Shown here piece by piece: positions 12,061 through 23,043 of a stretch of 64,000 nucleotides of DNA; the stretch's first letter is position 1, and every line of letters starts with the position of its first letter. The DNA comes from Rhytidiadelphus loreus. Taxonomy: Eukaryota; Streptophyta; Bryopsida; Hypnales; Hylocomiaceae. The stretch is from NCBI GenBank assembly GCA_947034895.1, contig OX344763.1, forward strand, positions 16,337,001 through 16,401,000. The letters run 5' to 3'. The position numbers were made by a program, and so were the translations under genes. Under the pieces are notes generated by a model, which was given only the letters and a program-made list of their open reading frames with translations, made no database searches and was not told where the DNA came from.

Positions 12061-14150
12061 TAAAGAGCAGTGTAGATTGAGTTGGAACCTAATTGGATTT
12101 ACCCAACATATAGTTATGTTCGTTCCAAGGGAGGTAATTCTAATAGGATTGTTTCTAAATGTACCTAATTGGCCTAAACAAACACCAAGAAAAGACAATT
12201 GATCCTACATTCATTCTCTAATTACTAAAATAATTATTCAATTTTTATTTATTTATTATCATTTGTTTCTTATTTATTAATTAAGCTTATCTGCCTAAAT
12301 TGGATTCAGCATCTTCTCTTCCAACTTGGCTCCTGGACTTTCTCTAAATCATCCTTTCTTTTCCAACTGTTGTTTAATCACCGACTTGGCTTGATCAGTT
12401 TGTCTGGCACATCCGAATTGGGCTTGCACACTCACTGCTTCTTCTCCAATTTGCTACTTTTTACTCACAACTAGGGAACACTCACCAACTTGATTTATCT
12501 TGTCTCCCATCTTCCCAGCATTAACACTTTCACCAACCAATTGGGAATTTTGCCTCACAGCTTCACAACTTGGTCTCTCAAAATTATGACAATTACAGAA
12601 CTTGCAATCTTTTCTACCCAACTTGGGCAATTTCTTACTCTCCATTTTTATCACTCATAAAACTTTAATAACTCCTGGATTAACTTCTCATTTTGAATCA
12701 ACTGTCAACTCTTAAAATACCAAATTGGATCCTTTTTAATTCAGCATTTAGGCATGAATCTTAAAAGACCCGAATTGGACTAAAGGCATTCCATACAACA
12801 TTCAACCAAATCAGAATCAGCTTGACTTGAGAGCAACTCAACAGCCAATTCGGTATAATAATAGAACTCCTCAGACCGAATTGTACTCAAAGACTACAAC
12901 GACATCATCTTCATCCTATTAGGCGTTGCTGTATTAGCTAAAAAAAACATAATTACTCCACAAACAAATCGCACACATGACACGGAACACATACAAACCA
13001 ATTTGGATTTACTGCAAAATCCCAAATTGACTCACATCACAATCAAACATATGATTTCAATCACCCTCCACACCAACTGAATATAAATTTTCATCTCATT
13101 AATCCGAGTTGGTGAAGAAATCATTGTTTACACTTTTAAATCTTTTCCATCATAACTGGTTCTCACCAAAAACTCTCCAATTTGGACTTAAGATTCTACA
13201 ATTCCACTATCCCTGATTTTACTATTTGTTCTTCAAGCTGGAATCATTTTCTACAACTTGGAAATATTTCATCAAACTCTTTGCTTCATCACAGCTCACC
13301 TATGCTGATTCACTCAGCATTCATTTCCAAATTGGAAATTATTAACACTCTAATAATACTTTTTAAACTCCAGCGCCAAAACTCCAATTAGGATCTTCTT
13401 CCTCTTCTCTCCATGAGAATCGCCTGGACAGCCTTCATCCTAAACTTCCGAATAGGACTACAGATAGGCATCATTGCAAACACTTTTCCCAACTGGGAAA
13501 CACACAAGTCACCCCGACTTGACACAAACACACACATCCAACATCCAACATACAAAAACATAGAAATTACACAACCAACTTGGACTGGGACTCGCAGCGG
13601 ACTCGCTCAACACTGGGTAGCTTTCTAATTGGAAAGCCCAGCTTTAAAACCCCAAGCCAGGTGGTTCCCTAACCAACTTGGCCATCACTTCAAAATCACA
13701 AACTGCCAATTAGGAACCTCAAAAATAACTGCATTAAAACCATGAACACAAACTTCCCAATTTGGCATTCACTGCACACAAAACAAAACTCCAACCCTAA
13801 CTGCTCACTGCAGACCAAATTGGAACACAACCGCAAGTCCAATTAAGTAACACCAAGACAGTTCCGATTAGGAATAACACATACAACATTCCAAATTGGA
13901 ATTCCACCCTGCTTCGACAACTGGGCTCCAACTCCCGAATAGGCTGACTCTGCCAATAATTCAGCAGCTAACGCTTGACTGCTCCAATTTGGAATTAAAC
14001 ATACAAAAATGACTTACCAAATCGGTTTATAAAACATACAAAATCACCCATTTGGAACCTCATTTACACAAAACATAACCCAAATCATACAAAAATACAC
14101 AAAAATATCATGAAAATTAACCAAAACTTAAATCCAAATAGGTCATTTAC
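12061..14150. repeat. Insertion carrying an array of about 40 CCRANTTGG 9-mers
   Basis: This block is absent from unit 2, which reads straight from GTTGGGCC into TGAGGGTTAAAGG. Within it a near-palindromic 9-mer recurs roughly every 30-80 bases: for example CCAACTTGG at 12,321, 13,575 and 13,673; CCAAATTGG at 12,720, 13,327, 13,815 and 13,891; CCAATTTGG at 12,998, 13,177, 13,757 and 13,984; CCGAATTGG at 12,413 and 12,770; CCTAATTGG at 12,088 and 12,164; CCAATTAGG at 13,384 and 13,706. The sequence between motifs is not repeated. There is no open reading frame of note. It may be a non-autonomous transposon with transposase-binding repeats, but neither clear terminal repeats nor a target duplication was found. 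Confidence 0.75.
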
Positions 14151-14152
14151 AA

Positions 14153-14282
14153 GCAGCCGCACAGCAACACAAGGAAGCCAGCTTCTGTAAACATTTTGAG
14201 CCTTTGATTTTCTTTCTCAGAAGAAAATCAAAGGCTCAAAATGTTTACAGAGTCGCTTCCCCATGTTGCTGTGGGGATGCTC
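14153..14282. repeat. Fold-back (hairpin) sequence
   Basis: The left arm is 14,153-14,213 and the right arm 14,222-14,282. The inner 30 bp, beginning CTGTAAACATTTTGAGCC, pair perfectly around a short loop; the outer parts (CACAGCAACA..GGAAGC) pair with mismatches. It lies at the right edge of the unit-1-specific insertion and ends GGGGATGCTC, a string common at MITE ends. Its RNA would form a long stable hairpin. Confidence 0.75.
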
Positions 14283-17200
14283 AAAGGGGTTAAGGGTTAA
14301 CAAAGGTGGTCAATAAACTATGGTAGCAAAATGGCTCGCAAAATGGGCATGCACAAAAATGTGTTGCATCACTGGTGTGGCAAAATTGAAAGAATAAGAA
14401 ATTAAAGATCAAACATGCATGCTTTCCCTTTGTTTCCCAACTTTTAATTTTTATAATATGCCATGATCAAGGTTGTTCTCAAAATAAATTAACCGCTAAG
14501 TGCTCAAACTAAACATACAAATAGACATCACTTTAATTTAAGAATCATAATAAATAATTGCACTCCTACAAAAACACCCATTATTGATTCATGTAGAGTG
14601 GTCTTTCTTTCAAGGATTGATATACTATATGCTTTCTCTCAAAGCTTCAATCTTCAATGAATGAACAATTAGATGATGTGCATTGTTCAAACCATCCACA
14701 TTGCTTGATTTTTTAATTATGAATTTTTTTTATGTCAAATGTTATTGAGATATATAACAAATTAAAGTTGTTTGAAAGTTCAAATATGATTCAATGATCA
14801 AAATTGATGAATGAAAAGTCTTCAAATGGATGGAATTCACTTTATAAATATACCCTACAATCAACCCTAATCTCTAATGTTTTTAGAATATGCATTTTAT
14901 ACAAAAATCTACAAGGGTTTTGCAATATTGAGGGTTCAATTATGTGTAGATGTCTTACTTTTAGATTACATTTAGAAATTGAAAAGCTACTTTGTAGGTA
15001 CTAACCAAAAATTAGCTTAATTGATTTACAACCGCCTAATAGGTTTTATTAATAAGAATATTTATGGTCTAGTTTACCATTTTAAAACCAAAACCTCGTA
15101 CCAAAATTGGATTAGAGAAGAGGTTAGTAACTAACTTGAAACCTTTTTGTATCATGGTTGTAGTTCTTCTATTTGACTTTTGTTGCACTCGCTCCAAATA
15201 AGGATTGATTCTACACTTGTAGGATTTTTCATATAAAATTATTTATGATGTGTAATCTAGAATTGCATATATAAAACTTTAATTATAAGTATAGACCTAA
15301 ATGAATTTAGAACCGGAGTTATTGAAACAAGAATAATATTGGCATGGATAAATGAAATAAATACACCATTGTTATGTGATTACTTGAATTTGTATTATTT
15401 TATAATTTGAAGATTTGTATTTCAATGTACATTGTTTTCAAAATATAATCTACCATAATCTGTAATCCTCTTGTAATTACCAGTAATTTCCTACAAAAAT
15501 TACAAAAGTTTAACAATAGGAACCAATCTTAAATGATAATTTTGAACGAGTTGAATATTAACCTTTAAAGGGAGTTGAAAACAATTGCCCTTGAGGTGTG
15601 GAATGTAGTTTTAGGATACAAAAATGTATTTGTAGGTGCAAGAAAGTTTTCATTGGTTTGATATGTTTTGAAATTCATACCCATGGTGTGTTGTGTTCAA
15701 TTTGTAGACTTTTTCTAGCATTGATAGGCAATTTCCAAAAATATTGTACACATAGAATAGGCCCAATTCAAGCATTTCAAATTATATTGTTGCTTTGTTG
15801 GGATGCAAGATGTGTAAGGTCCAAATTAAGTTCCCTAGCAATTTCTGTATTGTATAGACATGTTAGTTACAAAGTTGGCCATGCGTTTGGTTCTTTAGAA
15901 AACATTGTGGTAAATTGTTATATATGACATAGGAATTGAAAACACTCTATACTTGGTGTACAAAAGGAGAGTGGTATGAACATATTAGCATGCGTTGATT
16001 GCATGTAGGAATATTGACCTCATGGCACTTAGAGGTAATCTTCATTCTTCAAGTGTGGTATGAATTCCCTTTAGCTCAGCCTAGTGGTCTACATTCTTTC
16101 GAGAAATACATTTTTTCCTTGTAGAACACTAGCTAGCTAGGACAATGAGTGAATTTGAAAATGAGATTGGTTTTCAAATGAGAAATTTTAGAGTGGTTAT
16201 AACCTATAATAATCAACTTTTGAAGGTATCCTAACATATGAATCAATGTCACCAGTATCCACTATGCCTCCAAGATGACTTTAGTTGAACTCCTATATTA
16301 ACTCTAACTAATGCCATTACTCTACTTTGACCATATTAATAGTTTCATACTCAAACCATGTAGGAATAAAGTTTCACCCAATTTGTGTATTAGTATACAA
16401 TATTAGTTGTATTTCGACTAGCTACTCAAGATTATCATTACACTTTAATTAGATCACTACAAGTATATATATATATATTAACGTATAAATTATTTGACAT
16501 ATGTGTTAATATAACAAGCATATTTGTATGTCAATAAACCAATCCTTATGGATTTAGAACTATTTGGTGGTGTAATACCTTATGGGTGGAAATAATGTCG
16601 GTTGATGGACATAAATAATTTGGCATGGTGGGCTCCCGGTCTCTAGACCCGAGATGTCTAGGTTCACCTGGCATTCACAACAAGTTTGCCAATGTTAGAA
16701 TACTGTGGCAAACTTGAAATTTTTTCTTGGCATTGTATGGCTTACAAAATGGGCCAACTCTTTGCTCTAGCTCTCTTTTGCTGCAAGTTGTAGGTTCAAT
16801 GTTGACTCAAGTGAAACTAACTTGGGTTGATTTCTCGCAAGTCTCTCCGCAAGTCTCTCTTTGTTGAAAGTCTCACTAAATTGCATATTAGTAACTTACT
16901 ACATGTTGCTTTCTTTTACTGCAACTCTCTTTTGCTACTAGTTGTAGGTTCAATGAAGGCTCAAGTGAAGCTCACTTGGGTAGATTTCTCTCAAGTCTCT
17001 CCACAACTATGTATTTGTTGGATTGCATATTAGTAACTTACTACCCGTCCAAATGTAAAGGATCCATGATCTAGAGGCCGGGGGCCCCATACTACGATCA
17101 TGCCAATAATTCTAGTTATTGGATTGTTGTTTGACACGAATTTACAAGGTTTGATGTTGCTTGGCATGCATCCAACATAGAATTTCTGCTTGCTCACCAA

Positions 17201-17327
17201 AAGATGAAAAATGATCTAGTACATCAATGCTTTATGTTCAAAGACATGTTCCATTTCTTGCTTGCTCAACTAAAGGTGCAGAATTATATTCGTAAATGCT
17301 TATATTCAAGCACATAATGCATTCCTG
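14283..17327. other. AT-rich repeat spacer closing unit 1
   Basis: No gene was recognised. 14,283-15,550 matches 31,570-33,970 and 36,184-36,228 of unit 2. 15,556-16,260 is a diverged copy of 4,905-5,600. A (TA)n microsatellite occupies 16,464-16,479. Two imperfect copies of GCAAGTCTCTC-containing sequence lie at 16,770-17,040. From 15,551 onward there is no counterpart in unit 2. Confidence 0.55.
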
Positions 17328-17452
17328 TACCCTAATTGTTGATTGTGCCATTGAACCTTGTTTTGAGCATTAAACGATGAATTGCAAGCAAATTATCTGA
17401 AATTCTGTTGACTCAAAACAAGGTTTACTGGCATAATCAACAATCAGGATAC
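17328..17452. repeat. Inverted repeat, about 40-bp arms
   Basis: Left arm 17,328-17,367 (TAATTGTTGATTGTGCC...CCTTGTTTTGAG) pairs with right arm 17,411-17,452 (CTCAAAACAAGG...GGCATAATCAACAATCA) across a loop of about 43 bases. It could be a MITE remnant or a microRNA-like foldback; nothing in the sequence decides. Confidence 0.65.
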
Positions 17453-17740
17453 ATTGTTATGTATGTGAAGACAGAAACTCAATCACTCTCATCACAAGAA
17501 AGTTTACAGTAATTCAGAATTCCAGTTTGCTTATAATAGGTGGGCTCCGTGAGGAGCAATCCAAAAAAAGGGGTATGCCGGTGCGTGTACACAGCGCACG
17601 GTATTCTTTAGTAAAAGGCGAAAGAATAGTTCGCTTTGTGCTGAGTACCCGGCTCTGTCCATAAGAGGAGTAGACTGTTCGAACTTATACAGACAGATGT
17701 GTGAATCCTATGGCAAAGCTTATGGGATAAGTAAAGGCTC

Positions 17741-17971
17741 CATGTTCTTGCAATCAAGACATCACTGGGAAGAAAGTTAAGTATTGAACTGTGGAATAGT
17801 TTGCACCATGTGTAAGGCATGTTCTTGCAATCAAGACATCACTGGGAAGAAAGTTAAGTATTGAACTGTGGAATAGTTTGCACCATGTGTAAGGCATGTT
17901 CTTGCAATCAAGACATCACTGGGAAGAAAGTTAAGTATTGAACTGTGGAATAGTTTGCACCATGTGTAAGG
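17741..17971. repeat. 77-bp tandem repeat, three copies
   Basis: A 77-bp unit starting CATGTTCTTGCAATC begins at 17,741, 17,818 and 17,895. Unit 1 has the unit once (69-145), so triplication followed the segmental duplication. It lies downstream of the minus-strand GST3. Open frames across it are repeats of each other and have no recognisable product. Confidence 0.85.
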
Positions 17972-18610
17972 CTGTGACTCTGTGAGGATGCGTGGGTGCC
18001 ATCTTTTGAGAGGATAGTTTCGAGAGCAGTCCTTGAAACAACATAATTTTCTAAAATCTGTTGTTGCCGATGGCAACATGAACCCAAAATTTGCAACTAA
18101 AAACACCTAATGCACACTCATGACCTGCAAAAATCTTGAGCAAATAAAATAAAATATTCATAAGCAGTACATTGCCCGAAGATGCCGCACTAGCACCTGC
18201 TTCGGATAGATATCCAATACGTAACGGTTGTTTACCTTGTCAAATTATTTAGTGTTTCCAAACATTTTGAGGACTCCGTTGTTTCTCAGTTTTCTGTAGA
18301 GGTTAATTCGAACAAGTGCATTCACCATTCGCTTATTGGATGCTTGAACATGTAGGGATTCATGAGAAATGTGAATGTCGCATGTTTTGAAATATCATAA
18401 AATCCTGGTAATTTTGAAAGTGTAAAAAAATGAGCCAATAATGAACATGGATGCAAAATGTTTACATGCAAGCAAATCTTGCTCAAAACAAATGAAAATA
18501 ATACCACTCTACCCGATCTACCTGACCGCAAAACAGCTGAGTATTCCCTGAACTCAAGATCAACAGATCCATTGCTGGCTACCGACATTGACAGAGTGCC
18601 ACTACACACT

Positions 18611-19884
18611 CTAGAAAGGAGTGGCATTATCCCAATCCAGTTTTCGGGTTTTCAGGAACGCTGGATTCGTGGTGATATCGGCAACCCAAGCCTTCACGTG
18701 AGGACGGTTATCAAATACTCCTGCAAACGCATCCATGGTGCTAACCTGGAAAAGGAACGGAGTGTGGAAAACATCAGCCAAAGTGTAGTTATCACCAGCC
18801 AGATACTTGTGCTTCGAGAGCTGGGCCTCGTACACGTCCAACACCTTGCCAGTGTTTTCCATACTGGTGGCCTTGACTTTCACATCCAGAGGCCTGTTAT
18901 CTCTCCGGGAATGGAAGACCTCCCTTATCAAGGGTACAGATGCAGGGGTAAAGGTTTGGGCCTCGGATTCAACCCACTGGTTGATGGTGGCCCTCTCCTT
19001 CGGGGTCGTGCCCACCAGGAATGTCAAGTTGTACTTGTCCACAATGTACTTGGCTATGGCTCGAGACTCTGCATTTCCATGCACGGATTTTCAATTAAGT
19101 TGAAACAATTCGGGCTACAAGTTCCTCAGTCTTGAAATCAAGGTTGCTTTGGAAAATTTAACCACACTTGCATGAAGGAAGCGATGTTGATGGAACATTG
19201 AAAGAAACATTGGCAAGCAGGTCGACCAACCTCAAATCAGATGAAAAGAATAAAGGATTCTAACGCGAGCCGTGGTAAAATTAGCGATCAATACATGAGA
19301 TGGTTTTACTTTGAATGAATACAAAAAATATATCATCTACTCACCAAAGATTCTGAGCTCGCCATCCTCCAAGTACGGGATGACTCCAAAGGGCTGCACA
19401 CACACCAATTTCAGGAAAAGCATTCCTATTGGTTGCTGAAAGTAATTACAGGTAATTGTACAACAAGATCAGTCAAACCTAAACTCTAACAACTCGTATA
19501 TCTTCAAAAGAAGCCAACTCCCAAGAAAGGGGTTGCTATCCTGGGCTTACATTCTTCGCCTTGTACGCGGGGGTTTGCTGCTGTTTTCCCTTAAAGTTCA
19601 CCAGCACCAGCTCCAGCTCCTTCTCAGGGTCCACCTGCAGATGCCCACGATAATGGTGAGGAAGACCGAGTGGGTTAATTACTCTGATCTGCGCTTCGTC
19701 ATTGCTGCATGATTTTCGATTCAAATGACTGACAATAAGGGTTGCATCCAATCCACATTTCCATAGAATCAACATCACGGAATCCCTAATTCAGCAGAAA
19801 TCTTCTTACATCCGCCAAGAAGAGTGGCAGAATAGCGCGCTCCGCGTTGGGAGCACCAGTGAGGGCATACAATTTCATCGCCAT
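18611..19884 (-). CDS. Phi-class glutathione S-transferase, copy GST3
   Basis: The minus-strand exons are 19884-19810, 19634-19551, 19393-19345 (49 nt) and 19068-18611, giving about 221 aa. It starts MAMKLYALTGAPNAER and keeps NPFGVIP, FESRAI, LSKHKYLAGDNYTLADV and VKAWVADITTNPAF. It is the unit-2 partner of GST1 and differs from it at about five residues of the shared protein (for example SEAQTFTP for SEGQTFAP, PLDVK for PLDEK, RPHVK for RPQVK). It retains the first ATG that GST1 has lost. The phi catalytic Ser is Pro here too. A cytosolic glutathione-binding enzyme is predicted from the family. Confidence 0.9.
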
Positions 19885-19919
19885 GGCTTCTAGATTTTCT
19901 TGCACAGACCTGCACCTGC

Positions 19920-20304
19920 AAATAACAGCAACAACATCATCAAACCTCGTAAGCACAATAAATCAAAGCACTGCAGCTCGGAGAACGATTTCACCCAGAG
20001 AAAAGTGCTTACAACCGCTGCAATTCCCTGATCTAGCTGACCCAAATTGATCAAGGACAGCATCAAGGTGCTAGTGAGCAAGGAAGGATATGATTATACG
20101 ATCGACTAAAGATGGCTACATTTGGAAGAAACCCACAATCGATCCCAGAGCATGCAATTGAAACACGGAGCTAGGCTTTGTCCCAAGTACACACCTAATT
20201 GCAACGCCAATTCGATAGAGTTCAAGTAGCTGCAGATGCAATGGTGAGAGTGAGAGCAATGACAGTTAGTATGGAACTCTGAGTTTGAGAGCCTGCATCT
20301 TATA
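19920..20304 (-). promoter_or_regulatory. GST3 TATA box and leader intron
   Basis: On the minus strand TATAAGAT lies at 20,304-20,297, followed by a leader and a 5'-UTR intron ending ATTTGCAG just before the GTGCAGGTCTGTG leader piece at about 19,918. This is equivalent to the GST1 promoter. The region immediately upstream is tandemly duplicated (see the next entry). Confidence 0.5.
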
Positions 20305-21010
20305 GTGAGAGTGTTTCTGCAGGAGTCAAAGAGCGTCCAGGAGAACAGATTGAGTGCGCTGCTTCGTCGGCATCCGTTGTGTATGATTTTCTATAAATTG
20401 TTACGGCAAGCACAGCAGAGTCTGACAAGAGACGAAGGTCCCTGCGAAGGGTCTCGTTTCCTTAGCAGAGCCTCACTCATTCACTCCAAAGGGACATACG
20501 GTAAGCTTACCATCCAAGTGAGCATTGAAGGAGGCTTACGGACTTTGCAAATTTGCATTTTTCTTAGCTCTCAATTTTTTTGGTTTTTTATTTCCTGCTG
20601 AGTTTAACTCTGAACCCCTGAAATGCCCAAGGTTTGAACTCTGGTTTGGGAGGCTGCATCTTATTGTGAGAGTTTCTACAGGAGTCAAAGAACGTCAAAG
20701 CAACAGACGTGAATTGTACTCCGTAATAGGAAACGAATTAAGTGCGCTGCTTCTTCGGCACCCACTGTGTATGATTTTCTATGATTTCCATTCCCTCTTC
20801 CTGGAAAGACGAAGGTGCTCATAGCAAGGACAAACTCCTGCTGGAGACGAAGGTCTCAGCAAAGGGTCACGTTTCCTTAGTAAGTTAACTATCCCCTCGA
20901 AAGGGACATACTGTAACTTAAAATCCAAGTGAGCAGTAATGTCAGATGAAAGAGGCTGAAGGGATTTGCAAATTTGCATTTTCTGAACTCTCAATTTCTT
21001 TTCTTTATTC
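20286..21010. repeat. Tandem duplication of the GST3 upstream region
   Basis: Two imperfect copies of about 350 bp, starting near 20,286 and 20,640, share in order GAGAGCCTGCATCTTAT-like sequence, GCAGGAGTCAAAGA, a GTGCGCTGCTTC block, GTGTATGATTTTCTAT, GAGACGAAGGTC and AAAGGGACATAC. Unit 1 has one copy (2,462-3,170). The distal copy has TTATTGTG in place of the TATA-like TTATAGTG. Confidence 0.7.
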
Positions 21011-21042
21011 CTACTGAGTTGCTGGCCTGTGACGTCGCTCCG

Positions 21043-21213
21043 GACACTAAGGTAAACTATCTCATTACAGACAAAATGGGAGCAAGCCCATTGTGGGTAA
21101 AATTGTAATGGTGGTGTACATTCAAATTCTGAAATGTACACCACCATTACAATTTTGCCCATGATGGGTTTGCTCCCATTTTGTCTGTAATGGGGTAGTT
21201 TACCTTAAGTGTC
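21043..21213. repeat. Long fold-back element, about 82-bp arms
   Basis: Left arm 21,043-21,125 and right arm 21,132-21,213 are near-perfect reverse complements (ends GACACTAAGGTAAACTA / TAGTTTACCTTAAGTGTC) separated by only a few bases. Unit 1 reads GGACACTATCTTGTAG at the same place (about 3,205), so the fold-back is an insertion in unit 2 or was removed from unit 1. No coding content. Confidence 0.85.
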
Positions 21214-21469
21214 TTGTGGATGACATAGAATTCTTCTATGCAATGCAAAAGTGTAAATGTTCATTCTTGTGTGAAAAGGGAAGGTCTTGCATGGAAGTTT
21301 GACTTCCAATGAGTGCTCTAGTGTTCTTGACTTTTTTTTAAACAAATGACTCACACAACAATGAAAAGGATGATTTCCACCGTGACTAGCCTATTCTTCA
21401 AAGGGTTAATCCTTAAACAACATTCACTTGCTTAGAAGGCAATTCAAAGGGAAATAAAATAAAATCACC

Positions 21470-21779
21470 CATTACATGTGATTTGGCTCTCGGGGAGGGC
21501 TGCGAGTTCCCAACTCGAAACCCCCCCGAGAACCGCCGATATCCGTTGTTCCCGGCCTGTGCTGACCTGGCCGAGAGACGGCCAGGTCAGATTTTTTGAA
21601 AAAAATAAAATAAAATAAAATAAAATTTAACTTTGTTTCACAGTTTATGGACTTTAAAAAAAAAAAAATTATTTTTTCAAAAAAAATAAAATCTGACAGC
21701 AGCGTTCCTTTACTGCCGGAGGAACAGCGCCGGGAACGGCCCTGAAACGGCCCTTAAAATCCTGAAATCTCTTCTAATT
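21470..21779. mobile_element. CATTAG-ended MITE, member 1
   Basis: The ends CATTACATGTGATTTGGC and (reverse-complemented) AATTAGAAGAGATTTCAGG match the imperfect terminal repeats of the 31,868 and 48,060 elements. The interior shares CTGACCTGGCC..GAGACGGCCAGGTCAGAT, an (AAAAT)n tract and a GGGAACGGCCCTGAAACGGCCC stretch with the 31,868 member. It is absent from unit 1. Non-coding. Confidence 0.6.
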
Positions 21780-22136
21780 CTTGTTGCGTGTCCAAAGTTT
21801 GTGTGGTCAATGCATGCGAAAGTGATTAGTGAATAGTGCTTTGACTTTGCCAACTACATGCAATGCTTAGCAAGCCATATTCACTATTGAAGTAGGTCCA
21901 ATAGGTTGAAACATTCCAATTTATTCTTTTAAAAAACACTTTTTTTGTCAACAATTCTCTCTAAAACCAAGTTGGGGAGGCTTAGCATCTCATTTAATCC
22001 TAGAAGGATGACGCCTCAACGATAGGTTGACTCACTCAAATCTAATTCAATTTCTGAATCAATAGGTAATTTACTTTCTACAGTAAGAAAGAAAGTCATC
22101 CATCAAACACTTTGTGTCCTCAGGGTTAAGGGTTAA

Positions 22137-23043
22137 CCCCTAAAGTCCCAAGGTCATTTTTCTGTCAAAAAACACTCAAAACTGCCATTTCTACTGCATT
22201 TGTCCAAAAAAACAAAACAATTTTTTTTTTTTTGAACTAAACCGTAGGATCTTAAACTTTACTTGTTTTAGATCATGTGGTAAAAATTTCATGAAGTTTG
22301 ACCGTACAGATTGAGAGATATGAGCATTCAAAGTTGAAAAAACAAGTTTTTTTGAACACTTGACTGCAATTTAAGATGACTTTGATCTCTATTTGTGGAA
22401 AAAAATTACACTATGGAGTTTGAATTTAAAATTTATTGTGTTGAAGAATTGAGTTGGGAGTCTATGAAAAAAAATTCAAAAAATAATAACTTGATTTTCA
22501 TACTTCAAAAAATTGTCAAGTAGAAGTAGGTCCAAGATTGAAAGAAAAACTAAATTGATAATAGCTCTTAGATGGGATTGAAATACAATAATACCAACGG
22601 TGAGATTGTTCTAACAAGAAAACTTAACCTTTTCAAAAAAAAAATTTGAAAAAATTTGAAAATTGCATTCTAAGATGAATCCTACAAGTGTTTTTTTCCA
22701 AAAAGATGCTTAGATTGCCCGAAAAATAAGATTGTTCATAACTTTCACATCATTAATCAAAGTGGAATGAATCAAAGCTTTAGATGTAGACAAAAACATC
22801 AGCTTTGAGGAAAAAAATTTAAAAAAAATTATTTTGAATTTTTGCAATATTTTTTGTGTTGCCCACTGAGTTCAATTTCAGGCTTTTTGTGGTATAACTT
22901 TTGCTTCCGGGCACCGATTGAAATAAAAATTATATTCCCACAAAGCTTATCAAATTTCCTATCTTCAAAAAAAGTTTCAAAAAATTAGGGTAAAATTTCA
23001 GCCCATAGGAACCTGCCCGAATTCCAAATTGTCCCCCAAGGGG
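22137..23043 (-). mobile_element. TTAA-flanked MITE (CCCC..GGGG family), copy a
   Basis: This 907-bp insertion is flanked by TTAA at 22,133 and 23,044. The left end CCCCTAAAGTCCCAAGG is the reverse complement of the right end of copies b and c, so it is inverted relative to them. The right end has CCCCTTGGGGGAC in place of CCCCTAAAGTCCCATTGTCC.., a short terminal deletion between CCCC tracts. Missing from unit 1. No open frame of significance; non-autonomous. TTAA targets and C-rich/G-rich tips resemble piggyBac-type elements (inference). Confidence 0.8.

Larger units (their letters stand above)
1..15550. repeat. Segmental duplication, unit 1 (left edge outside window)
   Basis: The first bases of the window reappear at about 17,676, and near-identical sequence then runs in the same order and orientation: GST(-), spacer, GST(+), spacer. 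Homology stops at about 15,550 here and 36,228 in unit 2, just after a shared stretch reading GAACGAGT. GST1 and GST3 differ at only a few codons, and GST2 and GST4 at two, so the duplication is recent relative to the divergence between the two GST types. Sequence private to unit 1 includes about 3,840-4,110, about 8,730-8,905 and 12,061-14,282. The left border cannot be seen. Confidence 0.9.

Noticed and set aside
11930..12202. 90-codon plus-strand frame
   Set aside because: It crosses the border of the unit-1-specific insertion, so it is not an ancestral gene; no recognisable features.
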